Shown here piece by piece: positions 35,078 to 42,658 of a DNA stretch of 64,000 nt (positions within the stretch are counted from its first letter, which is position 1; each line of letters begins with the position of its first letter). A program made the translations under genes and the position numbers. The notes below the pieces were generated by a model, which did no database searches, was not told where the DNA came from, and saw only the letters and a program-made list of their open reading frames with translations. The stretch spans positions 79,887 through 143,886 of the forward strand of contig JALHMJ010000003.1 in the NCBI GenBank assembly GCA_022844105.1, in the 5' to 3' direction. This DNA is from Hyphomicrobium sp. GTDB lineage: Bacteria; Pseudomonadota; Alphaproteobacteria; Rhizobiales; Hyphomicrobiaceae.

Positions 35078-36359
35078 TGACAAGCACCTTGTCGATCCGG
35101 CGTCCGTCAAGATCGACCACCTCGAACCGCCACGGACCTTGGTCGAAGTGTTCGCCCACCTCCGGCAGCCGATGCAGTACGTTCAGCACGAACCCGGCCA
35201 CCGTTTCATAGTCGGCATCCGGGTCGAGCGGTATTCCGATCCGGTCGGCAAACTCATCGACCGGCATCCAGCCCGCGACCAAAAATGACCCATCGTGGCG
35301 CACGACGAAGGCCGGCTCGTCCGGACCTTCCTCGTGGAATGCGCCTGTAATCGCTTCCAGGACGTCGATCGACGTGATGATGCCTTCGAAGTGACCGTAC
35401 TCGTCGAAGACAAGCGCCATGTGGACAGATGACGATCGGATCGCCTTTAAGACGTCGATCGCGCGCGTATTGTCGCTGACGACAGGCGCCGGCTGGATGT
35501 CGGCAAACGCGCGAATGTCATCGGGCAATCCGGCCGCCAAATTCGCTGCCATTCGGTCGTAAAGATCCTTGACCGTCACCACCCCGACGATGGCGTCCGC
35601 TTCTCCATCTTGCACCGGAAGACGCGACCGCTTCGTCGCGCGCAGCTTGGTGAGTATTTCGTGCGGTTCGTCGGAGAGGTCCAAAATCTCGACGTCGCGC
35701 CGCGGCGTCATCAGGCCCGTCGCCGTTCGATCCGCCAGCCGCATCACACCGGAAATCATTTCCTTTTCTTCCAGCTCCAGAATGCCAGCACTCTCCGCCT
35801 CGGCGATGATCGTTTTCACCTCTTCCTCGGTCATCCGTTGTTCTGGTCCACCGTGCTGTCGCAAAAGACGCAACACGATCTTGCCTGACGCATCGAGCAG
35901 CCAGACCAGCGGTGCAGCAACTTTTGAAAGCACCGCCATGGCCGGTGCAACGCGGGCGGCCACCCGTTCCGGATCACGCAGCGCAACTTGTTTGGGCACC
36001 AACTCGCCAATTATGAGCGACAGGTACGTGATGGCGACAACGACCAGGATCACGCCGACCGTATCGGCGGCGGCGGCTGACATGCCTTGCATGGAGAGCC
36101 ATTTTGCAAGCCGCTCGCCAAGCGTGGCCCCAGAGTAGGCGCCCGACAAGACACCGACGAGCGTAATGCCGATTTGCACGGCCGATAAAAACCGGCCGGG
36201 GTCTTCGCTGAGGCGCAGCGCGGTCGCCGCGCCCACTGAGCCCTGGTCGCGCATGACAGCGAGGCGTGCGGGTCGTGACGACACCACGGCCAATTCGGAC
36301 ATGGCGAGCAGACCGTTCAACACGATCAGAACGACGACAACGGCAATTTCGGTGAACAA
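35064..36359 (-). CDS. HlyC/CorC family protein (DUF21, CBS pair, transporter-associated domain)
   Basis: 431 residues. DUF21 membrane domain with four hydrophobic stretches beginning EIAVVVVLIVLNGLLAMSELAVV and containing LSLIIGELVPKQVAL. CBS domains lie near residues 215-330 (VVTVKDLYDRMA, LVFDEYGHFEGIITSIDVLEAI), then a CorC_HlyC domain (YETVAGFVLNVLHRLPEVGEHF). Ion transport, probably Mg or Co efflux, is the usual proposal. It is a paralogue of the gene at 12-13.5 kb. It converges with bactofilin and is divergent from the DUF4112 gene. Confidence 0.88.
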   Translation of the reverse strand: MFTEIAVVVVLIVLNGLLAMSELAVVSSRPARLAVMRDQGSVGAATALRLSEDPGRFLSAVQIGITLVGVLSGAYSGATLGERLAKWLSMQGMSAAAADTVGVILVVVAITYLSLIIGELVPKQVALRDPERVAARVAPAMAVLSKVAAPLVWLLDASGKIVLRLLRQHGGPEQRMTEEEVKTIIAEAESAGILELEEKEMISGVMRLADRTATGLMTPRRDVEILDLSDEPHEILTKLRATKRSRLPVQDGEADAIVGVVTVKDLYDRMAANLAAGLPDDIRAFADIQPAPVVSDNTRAIDVLKAIRSSSVHMALVFDEYGHFEGIITSIDVLEAITGAFHEEGPDEPAFVVRHDGSFLVAGWMPVDEFADRIGIPLDPDADYETVAGFVLNVLHRLPEVGEHFDQGPWRFEVVDLDGRRIDKVLVSRAA

Positions 36360-36527
36360 CGACGAACCAGGGGGATACCGCTCCGCATCACATTGGCAGG
36401 CGGCTTCGCGATCACTTATAGACCGGCTCCCTTGCGAAATGCCATATCTGTCTCACATGGCACGTCCCTGCGACCGGTCTCAATATTCGGGTCTGTCGTG
36501 CCGGCGAAGCGTAACCGATCGATTTGC

Positions 36528-36920
36528 ATGCAACTCAAGATTCCCGGAGCCGGCGATACCGTCTCACCGGATTATGCTCGCCTTCTCGACAGCGTCGACC
36601 GGCTGGCGGATCGGTTGGACTGCCAATTTCGAATTCCCTGGACAGGAATTCGTTTCGGCTGGGATCCGATAGTTGGCATCGTGCCGATTGCCGGCGATCT
36701 CGTCATGGCGGCCGTATCGCTGAAGATTATCGCCGACCTGCGCCGTCTGGGTGCCGATCGCGACCTGACGCGGCGCATGCTGTGGAATGTGCTCATCGAC
36801 GCGGGTATCGGCCTCGTGCCGATCGTCGGTCCCATCTTCGATCTTTTTTATCGCGCCAATATCCGAAATGTTGCGCTGCTGACCGATGAAATTCGCAAGT
36901 GTCGAAAGGCTGCGGACTGA
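36528..36920 (+). CDS. DUF4112 family membrane protein
   Basis: 130 residues from MQLKIPGAGD; the open frame extends upstream over the neighbouring gene's start and is not family-like. The typical DUF4112 pattern is present: WDPIVGIVPIAGDLVMAAVSLKI near residue 45 and NVLIDAGIGLVPIVGPIFDLFYRAN near 85, each a glycine/proline membrane hairpin. Function unknown. It is preceded by a weak ribosome-binding site and converges with the flavoprotein gene, 9 bp between stops. Confidence 0.82.
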   Translation: MQLKIPGAGDTVSPDYARLLDSVDRLADRLDCQFRIPWTGIRFGWDPIVGIVPIAGDLVMAAVSLKIIADLRRLGADRDLTRRMLWNVLIDAGIGLVPIVGPIFDLFYRANIRNVALLTDEIRKCRKAAD

Positions 36921-36929
36921 GGAGCAAAC

Positions 36930-37559
36930 TCAACCCCAAACCTTGCCCGCCCTTGGCGTATCGATCTGATAATCCGTCGCATGACGGGTAAAAAACGTCT
37001 CGCCGAACCGCCGTGCCGACCCGATGGGATCGTTCGGATCGTGGCGGACATCGCCGCGCGCATTGCCGATACCGTGAACGACGCCAACGAACGATCCGCG
37101 CGTGTAGCGTGTGTATTCCTGGATCTGAGCCACGATCCCGCCCGATACCATGGGAAACGTCTCTTCCGACGACAACAGGAGGCCGATGCGTTTGCCCTTC
37201 ATCCCCTCGATGACATTCGCCGATTGAGGATAAGACGCTGCATAGTAGCAGAATGATCGGTCAAAAAAGGCCTTTAATTGTGCAGATACGCCATACCAGT
37301 AGATCGGCGTGGCGGCGATGAAGCCATCGGCTGGTAAAAACCGATGCAGGAACGCGCTGCGAAAACCATCCTCGATTGCGCATTCGCCGTCCGTTTTGCG
37401 GCATGTTCGACAATCGCGAAGAAAATGCGACACGATCTCATCGGCATAGACGAGGTCGACCGCATGACCCGCTGCTGTCAGTCCCTCGCGCATGGCGTCG
37501 GCCAGAAGCGCCGAATTCCCGTTGCGGCGCGGGCTGGACGACAAAATGAAGGCTTTCAT
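36930..37559 (-). CDS. NAD(P)H-dependent FMN reductase family (flavodoxin fold)
   Basis: 209 residues from MKAFILSSSPRRNGNS. The SSSPRRNGNSALL loop binds FMN phosphate, CRTCRKTDGECAIEDGF is the conserved Cys-containing segment and AATPIYWYGVSAQLKAFFDR lines the flavin. This is the iron-sulfur-flavoprotein-like or NADPH-dependent FMN reductase class. A role in quinone or azo reduction is likely; the true substrate is unknown. Gene stands alone; the 37560-37839 gap that follows on the other strand holds nothing I can support. Confidence 0.82.
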   Translation of the reverse strand: MKAFILSSSPRRNGNSALLADAMREGLTAAGHAVDLVYADEIVSHFLRDCRTCRKTDGECAIEDGFRSAFLHRFLPADGFIAATPIYWYGVSAQLKAFFDRSFCYYAASYPQSANVIEGMKGKRIGLLLSSEETFPMVSGGIVAQIQEYTRYTRGSFVGVVHGIGNARGDVRHDPNDPIGSARRFGETFFTRHATDYQIDTPRAGKVWG

Positions 37560-37839
37560 AATCTCGGCTCACATGCGGTTTGAAAAGAGGCACTGAACGA
37601 GCGCCGCGTTGCCCTGGCGGAGAGCCAGGGTGGGACGGCATGTGTTGGACATTGAGAGCGATTGTGTAAAGGCGGTGTACTGCCCGTCGTCAAATCAGAG
37701 TAGGGTCAGTTCGGATGGCACGGTCGGCGGCAATGCGGATGGCTGGCCCGTCACCATAGTTTGACGAAACGTTTGCATCTGAATTGGCATCTGGGGAAGA
37801 CTGGGCGCGCAACCAATCCGGCGCCTTTGGGAGGATTAA

Positions 37840-38133
37840 ATGGATCTGGCAAGTATTCTCATTCAGGCCGCGAGCGGCGCTCTGGGTGGCAACGCGGCGG
37901 GCGCGGTGGCCAAGAACGTGAGCCTTGGCCCCATCGGCAACTCGATTACGGGCGCCTTGGGCGGCGGCCTGCTCGGCCCGCTACTCGGTTCGCTGCTGGG
38001 ACTGGGAGGCACAGCTGCGGCTTCTGGCCTCGACGTCAACGCCATCGTGCAGGGCTTTGCCACCGGCGGCGTCAGCGGCGCGTTAACGGCTCTTGCTTTG
38101 GGTTACGTCAAGTCGATGGTCGCGCGCGGTTGA
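37840..38133 (+). CDS. small glycine-zipper membrane protein
   Basis: 97 residues. Two hydrophobic glycine-rich stretches with GxxxG patterns (SGALGGNAAGAVAKN, ALGGGLLGPLLGSLLGLGGTAAASG and a C-terminal GGVSGALTALALGYVKSM). GGGAGGA-like spacing suggests helix packing in a membrane. Homologues are common as hypothetical proteins in Hyphomicrobiales. It has a good start, GGAGG six bases before the ATG, and its own terminator. Function unknown. Confidence 0.72.
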   Translation: MDLASILIQAASGALGGNAAGAVAKNVSLGPIGNSITGALGGGLLGPLLGSLLGLGGTAAASGLDVNAIVQGFATGGVSGALTALALGYVKSMVARG

Positions 38134-38159
38134 ATAGCTTGGTTTGACAAAAAATTGGG

Positions 38160-38192
38160 ACAGCGGAACGCATGCTTCCGCTGTTTCTTCTT
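38160..38192 (+). terminator. rho-independent terminator after the glycine-zipper gene
   Basis: ACAGCGGAA-CGCATGC-TTCCGCTGT (38160-38184) followed by TTCTTCTT, 27 bp past the stop. It separates the small gene from the TPR gene. Confidence 0.82.
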
Positions 38193-38239
38193 GTCGCGCG
38201 GCATATCAGAAACGGACTGAGGCCTTCTCCGCCCAACTC

Positions 38240-40132
38240 ATGGCTCCTCCGATCACCGACACGCGTGCTGCCTTCACGGCCGCGCTTCGCAATTTCGAAC
38301 AGAGAAAGTTTCAGGTGGCTCGCAAGTCGCTGCTTGAACTTTTGCGAATTTATCCCAGAGAACCGGAGTTGCTGCGCATTTTGGGCGCGTGCTGCAGCGA
38401 ACTTCACATCCATGACGACGCTGTCGCGTACTTCCGAAATGCTGTCGAAATTGGACGACAGCCAGCCGACCACTTCAATCTGGGTAAGGCTTTGCAACTG
38501 GCGCAGCGTTTCGACGATGCGCTGGCCGCACACGAAGCCGGTCTAAAGCTCGCCCCTGACGACCTCGCTTTGCTCCACGCGCGCGCAACGACACTTTTGC
38601 AACTTGGCAACGCCGAAACGGCCGAGTCCAACCTTCGCATGCTGCTGCACCGCGATCCTCGCAACGCCGATGCCTGGATAAACTTGGCCACCGCCCTGGT
38701 GCAATTGAAGCGACCGGCGGAAGCTGTTCGAAGTTTGAATTTCGCGCTAGAAATCAACCCTAGCCTGACGAACGAAATCATCGTCGGCCTCATCCGCGCC
38801 CGCATGCTGGTCGCGGACTGGACTGATTTTCAGCCAATGGTCGAGGCAACGGAGAAGGCCGCAGCGACGGGTGCAAAAGTCGATCCGTTCGTCTTGCTGA
38901 CGATCAGCGACAAGCCGGACCTGCACCTCAAGGCAGCGCGCTCGAACCTTCCCCAATTCCAACCGAACTTCGCGCCGCCTCTGAACGCAACACGCGAGCG
39001 AATCAAGGTCGCATACATATCGGCCGATTACCGCGAGCACCCGATCGCCCCTCTGGTCAGCGACCTCTTCGCCGCTCACAAGCGCAGCGGCTTCGAAATC
39101 ATTGCGGTTTCGATTGGACCCGACGACGGCAGTCCGGTGCGCAACCGCCTCGCCGGCGCCGCCGATGAATTCATCGATCTTGCGCGTTCGCCGCCCGACC
39201 GTGTTGCTGAGGTGGTCCGCTCGCTAAACCCAGATATCGCCGTCGACTTGATGGGTCATACAAAATTCGCCATGCCAGCTGCTTTTCAACTTCGCATGGC
39301 TCCGGTTCAGGTGAACTTCCTCGGCTATCCTGGCACCACGGGCTCAAGCCAGATCGACTATGTCGTGCTCGACCCTTTTGTGGCCTCGCAAACGGTCCGC
39401 AACGCCATGGTGGAGAAGGCGATCGTTCTGCCGCATTGTTATTTGCCGGCCGATCGTCAGCGCCCTTGTCCCCCGCGCGCGGCAGCACAGAAACGTGTCG
39501 ATCTGGGCCTGCCGGAAGACGCGATCGTATTTGGCGCCTTCAATAACGCCGGCAAAATTACGCCTTGGATCTTTTCCGCCTGGATGCGCATCTTGCAAGC
39601 CGTTCCCAAGAGCGTCTTGTGGTTGCGCGGCTCCGATCCCGACCTGATCTCCAATCTTCAATCCGAGGCGTCTAAAGCCGGCGTCGATAGTCATCGCCTC
39701 GTCTTTGCCGGAGTCGCTGCTTATGAGCAGCATCTGGCGCGTCACCACGCCATGGATCTGTTCCTCGATACGTTTCCCTACGGCGGGCACACTACGGTCA
39801 ACGACGCACTCTGGATGGGGTGTCCAGTCGTGACACTCGTTGGTCAAAGTTTTGCCTCCCGAGTCGCCGGCAGTAATTTACAAAGTGTGGGATTGCCGGA
39901 TCTCGCGGTCTCTCGACTAACCGAATATGAAAGCTTGGCCACCGAATTGGGCCGCTCGCCGGCGCGTGTCGCCGCTCTGAAACAACACCTGGAGACGCAG
40001 CGCTCGGCATCGCCATTGTTCGACATGGAAGGCTTTGTTTTTGGGCTGGAAACAGCTTATCGCCAAGTCGTCGACAGGGCGCGTGCAGGCCAGAAGCCAA
40101 AGGCGATCCTGGTGCCGCCGTCGCCTGCGTAG
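38240..40132 (+). CDS. TPR/O-GlcNAc transferase-like protein (SPINDLY type, GT41)
   Basis: 630 residues from MAPPITDTR; earlier in-frame codons cover the upstream terminator and are rejected. N-terminal TPR repeats span about residues 15-190 (NFEQRKFQVARKSLLELL, DAVAYFRNAVEIG, DDALAAHEAGLKLAPD, AEAVRSLNFALEINP). The catalytic half has KVAYISADYREHPIAPLVSDLF near 260, QVNFLGYPGTTGSSQIDY near 358 and DLFLDTFPYGGHTTVNDALWMGCPVVTL near 515, as in OGT/SPY proteins. It would glycosylate a protein or, in bacteria, sometimes an adhesin; the target is unknown. No adhesin is adjacent. Confidence 0.85.
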   Translation: MAPPITDTRAAFTAALRNFEQRKFQVARKSLLELLRIYPREPELLRILGACCSELHIHDDAVAYFRNAVEIGRQPADHFNLGKALQLAQRFDDALAAHEAGLKLAPDDLALLHARATTLLQLGNAETAESNLRMLLHRDPRNADAWINLATALVQLKRPAEAVRSLNFALEINPSLTNEIIVGLIRARMLVADWTDFQPMVEATEKAAATGAKVDPFVLLTISDKPDLHLKAARSNLPQFQPNFAPPLNATRERIKVAYISADYREHPIAPLVSDLFAAHKRSGFEIIAVSIGPDDGSPVRNRLAGAADEFIDLARSPPDRVAEVVRSLNPDIAVDLMGHTKFAMPAAFQLRMAPVQVNFLGYPGTTGSSQIDYVVLDPFVASQTVRNAMVEKAIVLPHCYLPADRQRPCPPRAAAQKRVDLGLPEDAIVFGAFNNAGKITPWIFSAWMRILQAVPKSVLWLRGSDPDLISNLQSEASKAGVDSHRLVFAGVAAYEQHLARHHAMDLFLDTFPYGGHTTVNDALWMGCPVVTLVGQSFASRVAGSNLQSVGLPDLAVSRLTEYESLATELGRSPARVAALKQHLETQRSASPLFDMEGFVFGLETAYRQVVDRARAGQKPKAILVPPSPA

Positions 40133-40170
40133 CCGAGCTTTATCGCTATTTCCGTGATTTCGACGGAGGC

Positions 40171-40200
40171 TTCGCGCGCATGAAATTCGCGCGCATGAAA
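40171..40200. repeat. tandem 15-bp duplication
   Basis: TTCGCGCGCATGAAA occurs twice without a gap (40171-40185, 40186-40200) in the 193-bp gap between the SPINDLY-like gene and ubiG. No gene is supported in this gap. Confidence 0.85.
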
Positions 40201-40325
40201 ACTGAGACAGGCTCCAACTGCCGCATCCATTTTCAGCTCGATCTGCCAGGCGCTTCGAATGGCAGCAGCGAACCGCAGCGACACTCTCCGGCAGAGGGGC
40301 GTCCACAGAGCCGCGGAAGTCGTGC

Positions 40326-41105
40326 TCACTTACCCGCGAAGCCGAGATAGTTCACGTCCGTATCGTTCGAAAGTGACCACGTGTCATTCAGCGGATCATA
40401 GACGATGCCTTTAAAGGTGGGCAGCGACAGGCCGGCGCCCGTCACGTGCCGCGCCAGTTCCTCCGGCGTAACGAAACGGTCCCATTGATGCGTGCCGCGC
40501 GGTAGCCAGCCGAACACATATTCCGCCGCCACGATGGCCAGGGCATAGGACTTCAGATTGCGATTGATTGTTGAAAGTACCAAGGCGCCGCCGGGGCGCA
40601 CGAGGCCGCCACATGCGGCCACGAAGGCGGCAACGTCGGGCACATGCTCGACGACCTCAAGAGAAATGACGGCATCGAAATGCTGACCCTCGGCTGCCAA
40701 TTCCTCGACCATTGCGACGCGATAGGTGAGTTCGAGCCCACCATGTCCGCTGTTCCCGCCGACATGCGCGCGCGCCGCCTCCACGTTCTCTCGTCCAGGG
40801 TCGATGCCGGTGACCGAGGCCCCCATCCGGGCTAGCGGCTCCGACACAAGGCCGCCGCCGCATCCCACATCGAGCAGCCGCAAGCCCTTCAGGGGTTTCA
40901 GCCCAGTTCCCTTTAGCCCGAAGTGCCGCACCAACTCATCGCGCACAAAGGTCAGCCGGGCCGGCGCGAGTTGGTGCAAGGGGCGGAACTTGCCCTTGGT
41001 GTCCCACCATTCGGCCGCGATACGCCCAAAGCGCTCGACTTCGGCGGGATCGAGGTTGCGGGCGTCGGCGGCATTAGCGGCTGGTCGTGTGGAGGGCGCT
41101 GTCAT
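40326..41105 (-). CDS. ubiG: ubiquinone biosynthesis O-methyltransferase UbiG
   Basis: 259 residues from MTAPSTRPAA. SAM motif LLDVGCGGGLVSEPLARMGASVTGID near residue 76, with the family blocks ERFGRIAAEWWDTKGKFRPLHQLAP near 25, ISLEVVEHVPDVAAFV near 150, STINRNLKSYALAIVAAEYVFGWLPRGTHQWDRFVTPEEL near 185 and NYLGFAGK at the end. It methylates both O positions in ubiquinone synthesis. It is divergent from lysC, a pairing I recall as common in this order. Confidence 0.95.
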   Translation of the reverse strand: MTAPSTRPAANAADARNLDPAEVERFGRIAAEWWDTKGKFRPLHQLAPARLTFVRDELVRHFGLKGTGLKPLKGLRLLDVGCGGGLVSEPLARMGASVTGIDPGRENVEAARAHVGGNSGHGGLELTYRVAMVEELAAEGQHFDAVISLEVVEHVPDVAAFVAACGGLVRPGGALVLSTINRNLKSYALAIVAAEYVFGWLPRGTHQWDRFVTPEELARHVTGAGLSLPTFKGIVYDPLNDTWSLSNDTDVNYLGFAGK

Positions 41106-41332
41106 GGTGCTAAGAGGCCGTTGCCGCAGCCGTCCTGTCAATGCGGCAGTGCAAGGTTGCCGTTGGCGGCCGATGCCTTTATGAGAAGCCCGGAACCGGG
41201 CAATTGAGATCGGCCGCGCTCCTTGGCAATCAGGGGCGGGGCTGGTCGTGGCCGTTCACAGGCCACTCCCGCGACAAGAACGTGTGCGGTGAAACCTCGG
41301 GTGCGATGGACGGGCACGGGGCTGGAGACGCT

Positions 41333-42595
41333 ATGGCATTGGTGGTGATGAAGTTTGGCGGAACGTCGGTTGCGAATGTGGAACGCATTCGCAACGTGGC
41401 CGCTCACGTCAAGCGTGAAGTCGACGCCGGCAACAAGGTGGCCGTCGTGGTCTCGGCCATGGCGGGGGCCACCAATCAGCTCGTGGCCTGGGTCAACGAA
41501 GCCTCGCCGCTGCACGACAAGCGCGAATACGACGCCGTCGTCGCGTCCGGCGAGCAGGTGACCGCCGGCCTCACCGCGATTGTGCTGCAATCCATGGGGG
41601 TGAAGGCGCGCTCGTGGTCGGGATGGCAAGTGCCCATCGAAACCAACCATGCCCACGGTGCTGCCCGCATCCTCACCATACCGGGTGAGAAGTTGCGCGC
41701 GTCCATCGACGCGGGCGAAGTCGCCGTCATCACGGGATTTCAGGGCATCGATGCATCGACTGATCGCGTCGCCACGCTCGGCCGCGGCGGTTCCGATACG
41801 AGCGCCGTCGCCGTTGCCGTGGCGCTGAACGCCGATGTCTGCGACATCTACACGGACGTCGACGGCGTTTACACCACCGATCCGCGAATCGTCGCCAAGG
41901 CCCGGCGTCTGCCAAAGGTATCCTACGAGGAGATGCTCGAAATGGCATCGTCCGGCTCGAAAGTTTTGCAGACCCGGTCGGTCGAGTTAGCCATGGTGCA
42001 CGGTATGCGCACGCGCGTGCTGTCGAGTTTCGTCGCTCCTGATCAAATGCCGGCTGTGCGGCTCGACAATCTGGATACTATCGGCACCACCGTTTGCAGC
42101 GAGGACGAGATCGTGGAACAGCAGGTCGTGAGCGGCATTGCCTACGCCAAGGACGAGGCCAAGGTGACCCTCTTGAAAGTCGAGGATAAGCCGGGCATCG
42201 CGGCCCGGATCTTTGGACCGCTGGCGGAGGCCTCGATCAACGTCGATATGATCGTCCAGAACGTGGCCGCCGATGGCAAGGCCACCGACATGACCTTCAC
42301 CGTACAAGCGGCGGAATTAACCCGCGCTCTTGCCGTTCTCGACGCGGCCAAGTCGGATATCGGCCATTTCGACGTCACGGCCTCGGATGGCGTCGCCAAG
42401 ATTTCCGTCATCGGTGTCGGCATGCGTAGCCACGCCGGGGTCGCTGCCCGCATGTTCCAGGCCTTGGCGGACAAGGGCATCAACATCCTTGCGATCTCGA
42501 CATCCGAAATCAAGATCAGCGTCTTGATAGATGCGGCCTATGCAGAACTAGCGGTCCGGACTTTGCATACCCTGTACGGTTTAGACGCAGACTAG
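41333..42595 (+). CDS. lysC: aspartate kinase
   Basis: 420 residues from MALVVMKFGGTSV, with GGAG before the ATG. The open frame extends 64 codons upstream, but the residues there are not family-like. Phosphorylates aspartate for lysine, methionine, threonine and diaminopimelate synthesis. Kinase motifs KFGGTSV at residue 6 and GRGGSDTSAVAVA near 150, and two C-terminal ACT domains (VEDKPGIAARIFGPLAEASINVD, VGMRSHAGVAARMFQALADKGINIL) used for feedback control. ptsP follows 63 bp on. Confidence 0.96.
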   Translation: MALVVMKFGGTSVANVERIRNVAAHVKREVDAGNKVAVVVSAMAGATNQLVAWVNEASPLHDKREYDAVVASGEQVTAGLTAIVLQSMGVKARSWSGWQVPIETNHAHGAARILTIPGEKLRASIDAGEVAVITGFQGIDASTDRVATLGRGGSDTSAVAVAVALNADVCDIYTDVDGVYTTDPRIVAKARRLPKVSYEEMLEMASSGSKVLQTRSVELAMVHGMRTRVLSSFVAPDQMPAVRLDNLDTIGTTVCSEDEIVEQQVVSGIAYAKDEAKVTLLKVEDKPGIAARIFGPLAEASINVDMIVQNVAADGKATDMTFTVQAAELTRALAVLDAAKSDIGHFDVTASDGVAKISVIGVGMRSHAGVAARMFQALADKGINILAISTSEIKISVLIDAAYAELAVRTLHTLYGLDAD

Positions 42596-42658
42596 AGAAC
42601 GACACGGCGCGGCGGCGGAATGCTTGCAGCGCGGCCCCGGCGGAGAGTGGGCACGGCC

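Noticed and set aside
38144-38239. TTG start for the SPINDLY-like gene at 38144
   Set aside because: It would place the coding sequence across a clear terminator hairpin. ATG at 38240 is preferred.
40181-40351. 56-codon open frame starting in the 15-bp duplication
   Set aside because: Low-quality residues, no convincing ribosome-binding site, and it runs into the end of ubiG. Treated as chance.
41141-41332. 64-residue N-terminal extension of lysC
   Set aside because: Residues do not match the aspartate kinase family and overlap the divergent ubiG promoter region; the MALVVMKFGG start has GGAG before it.
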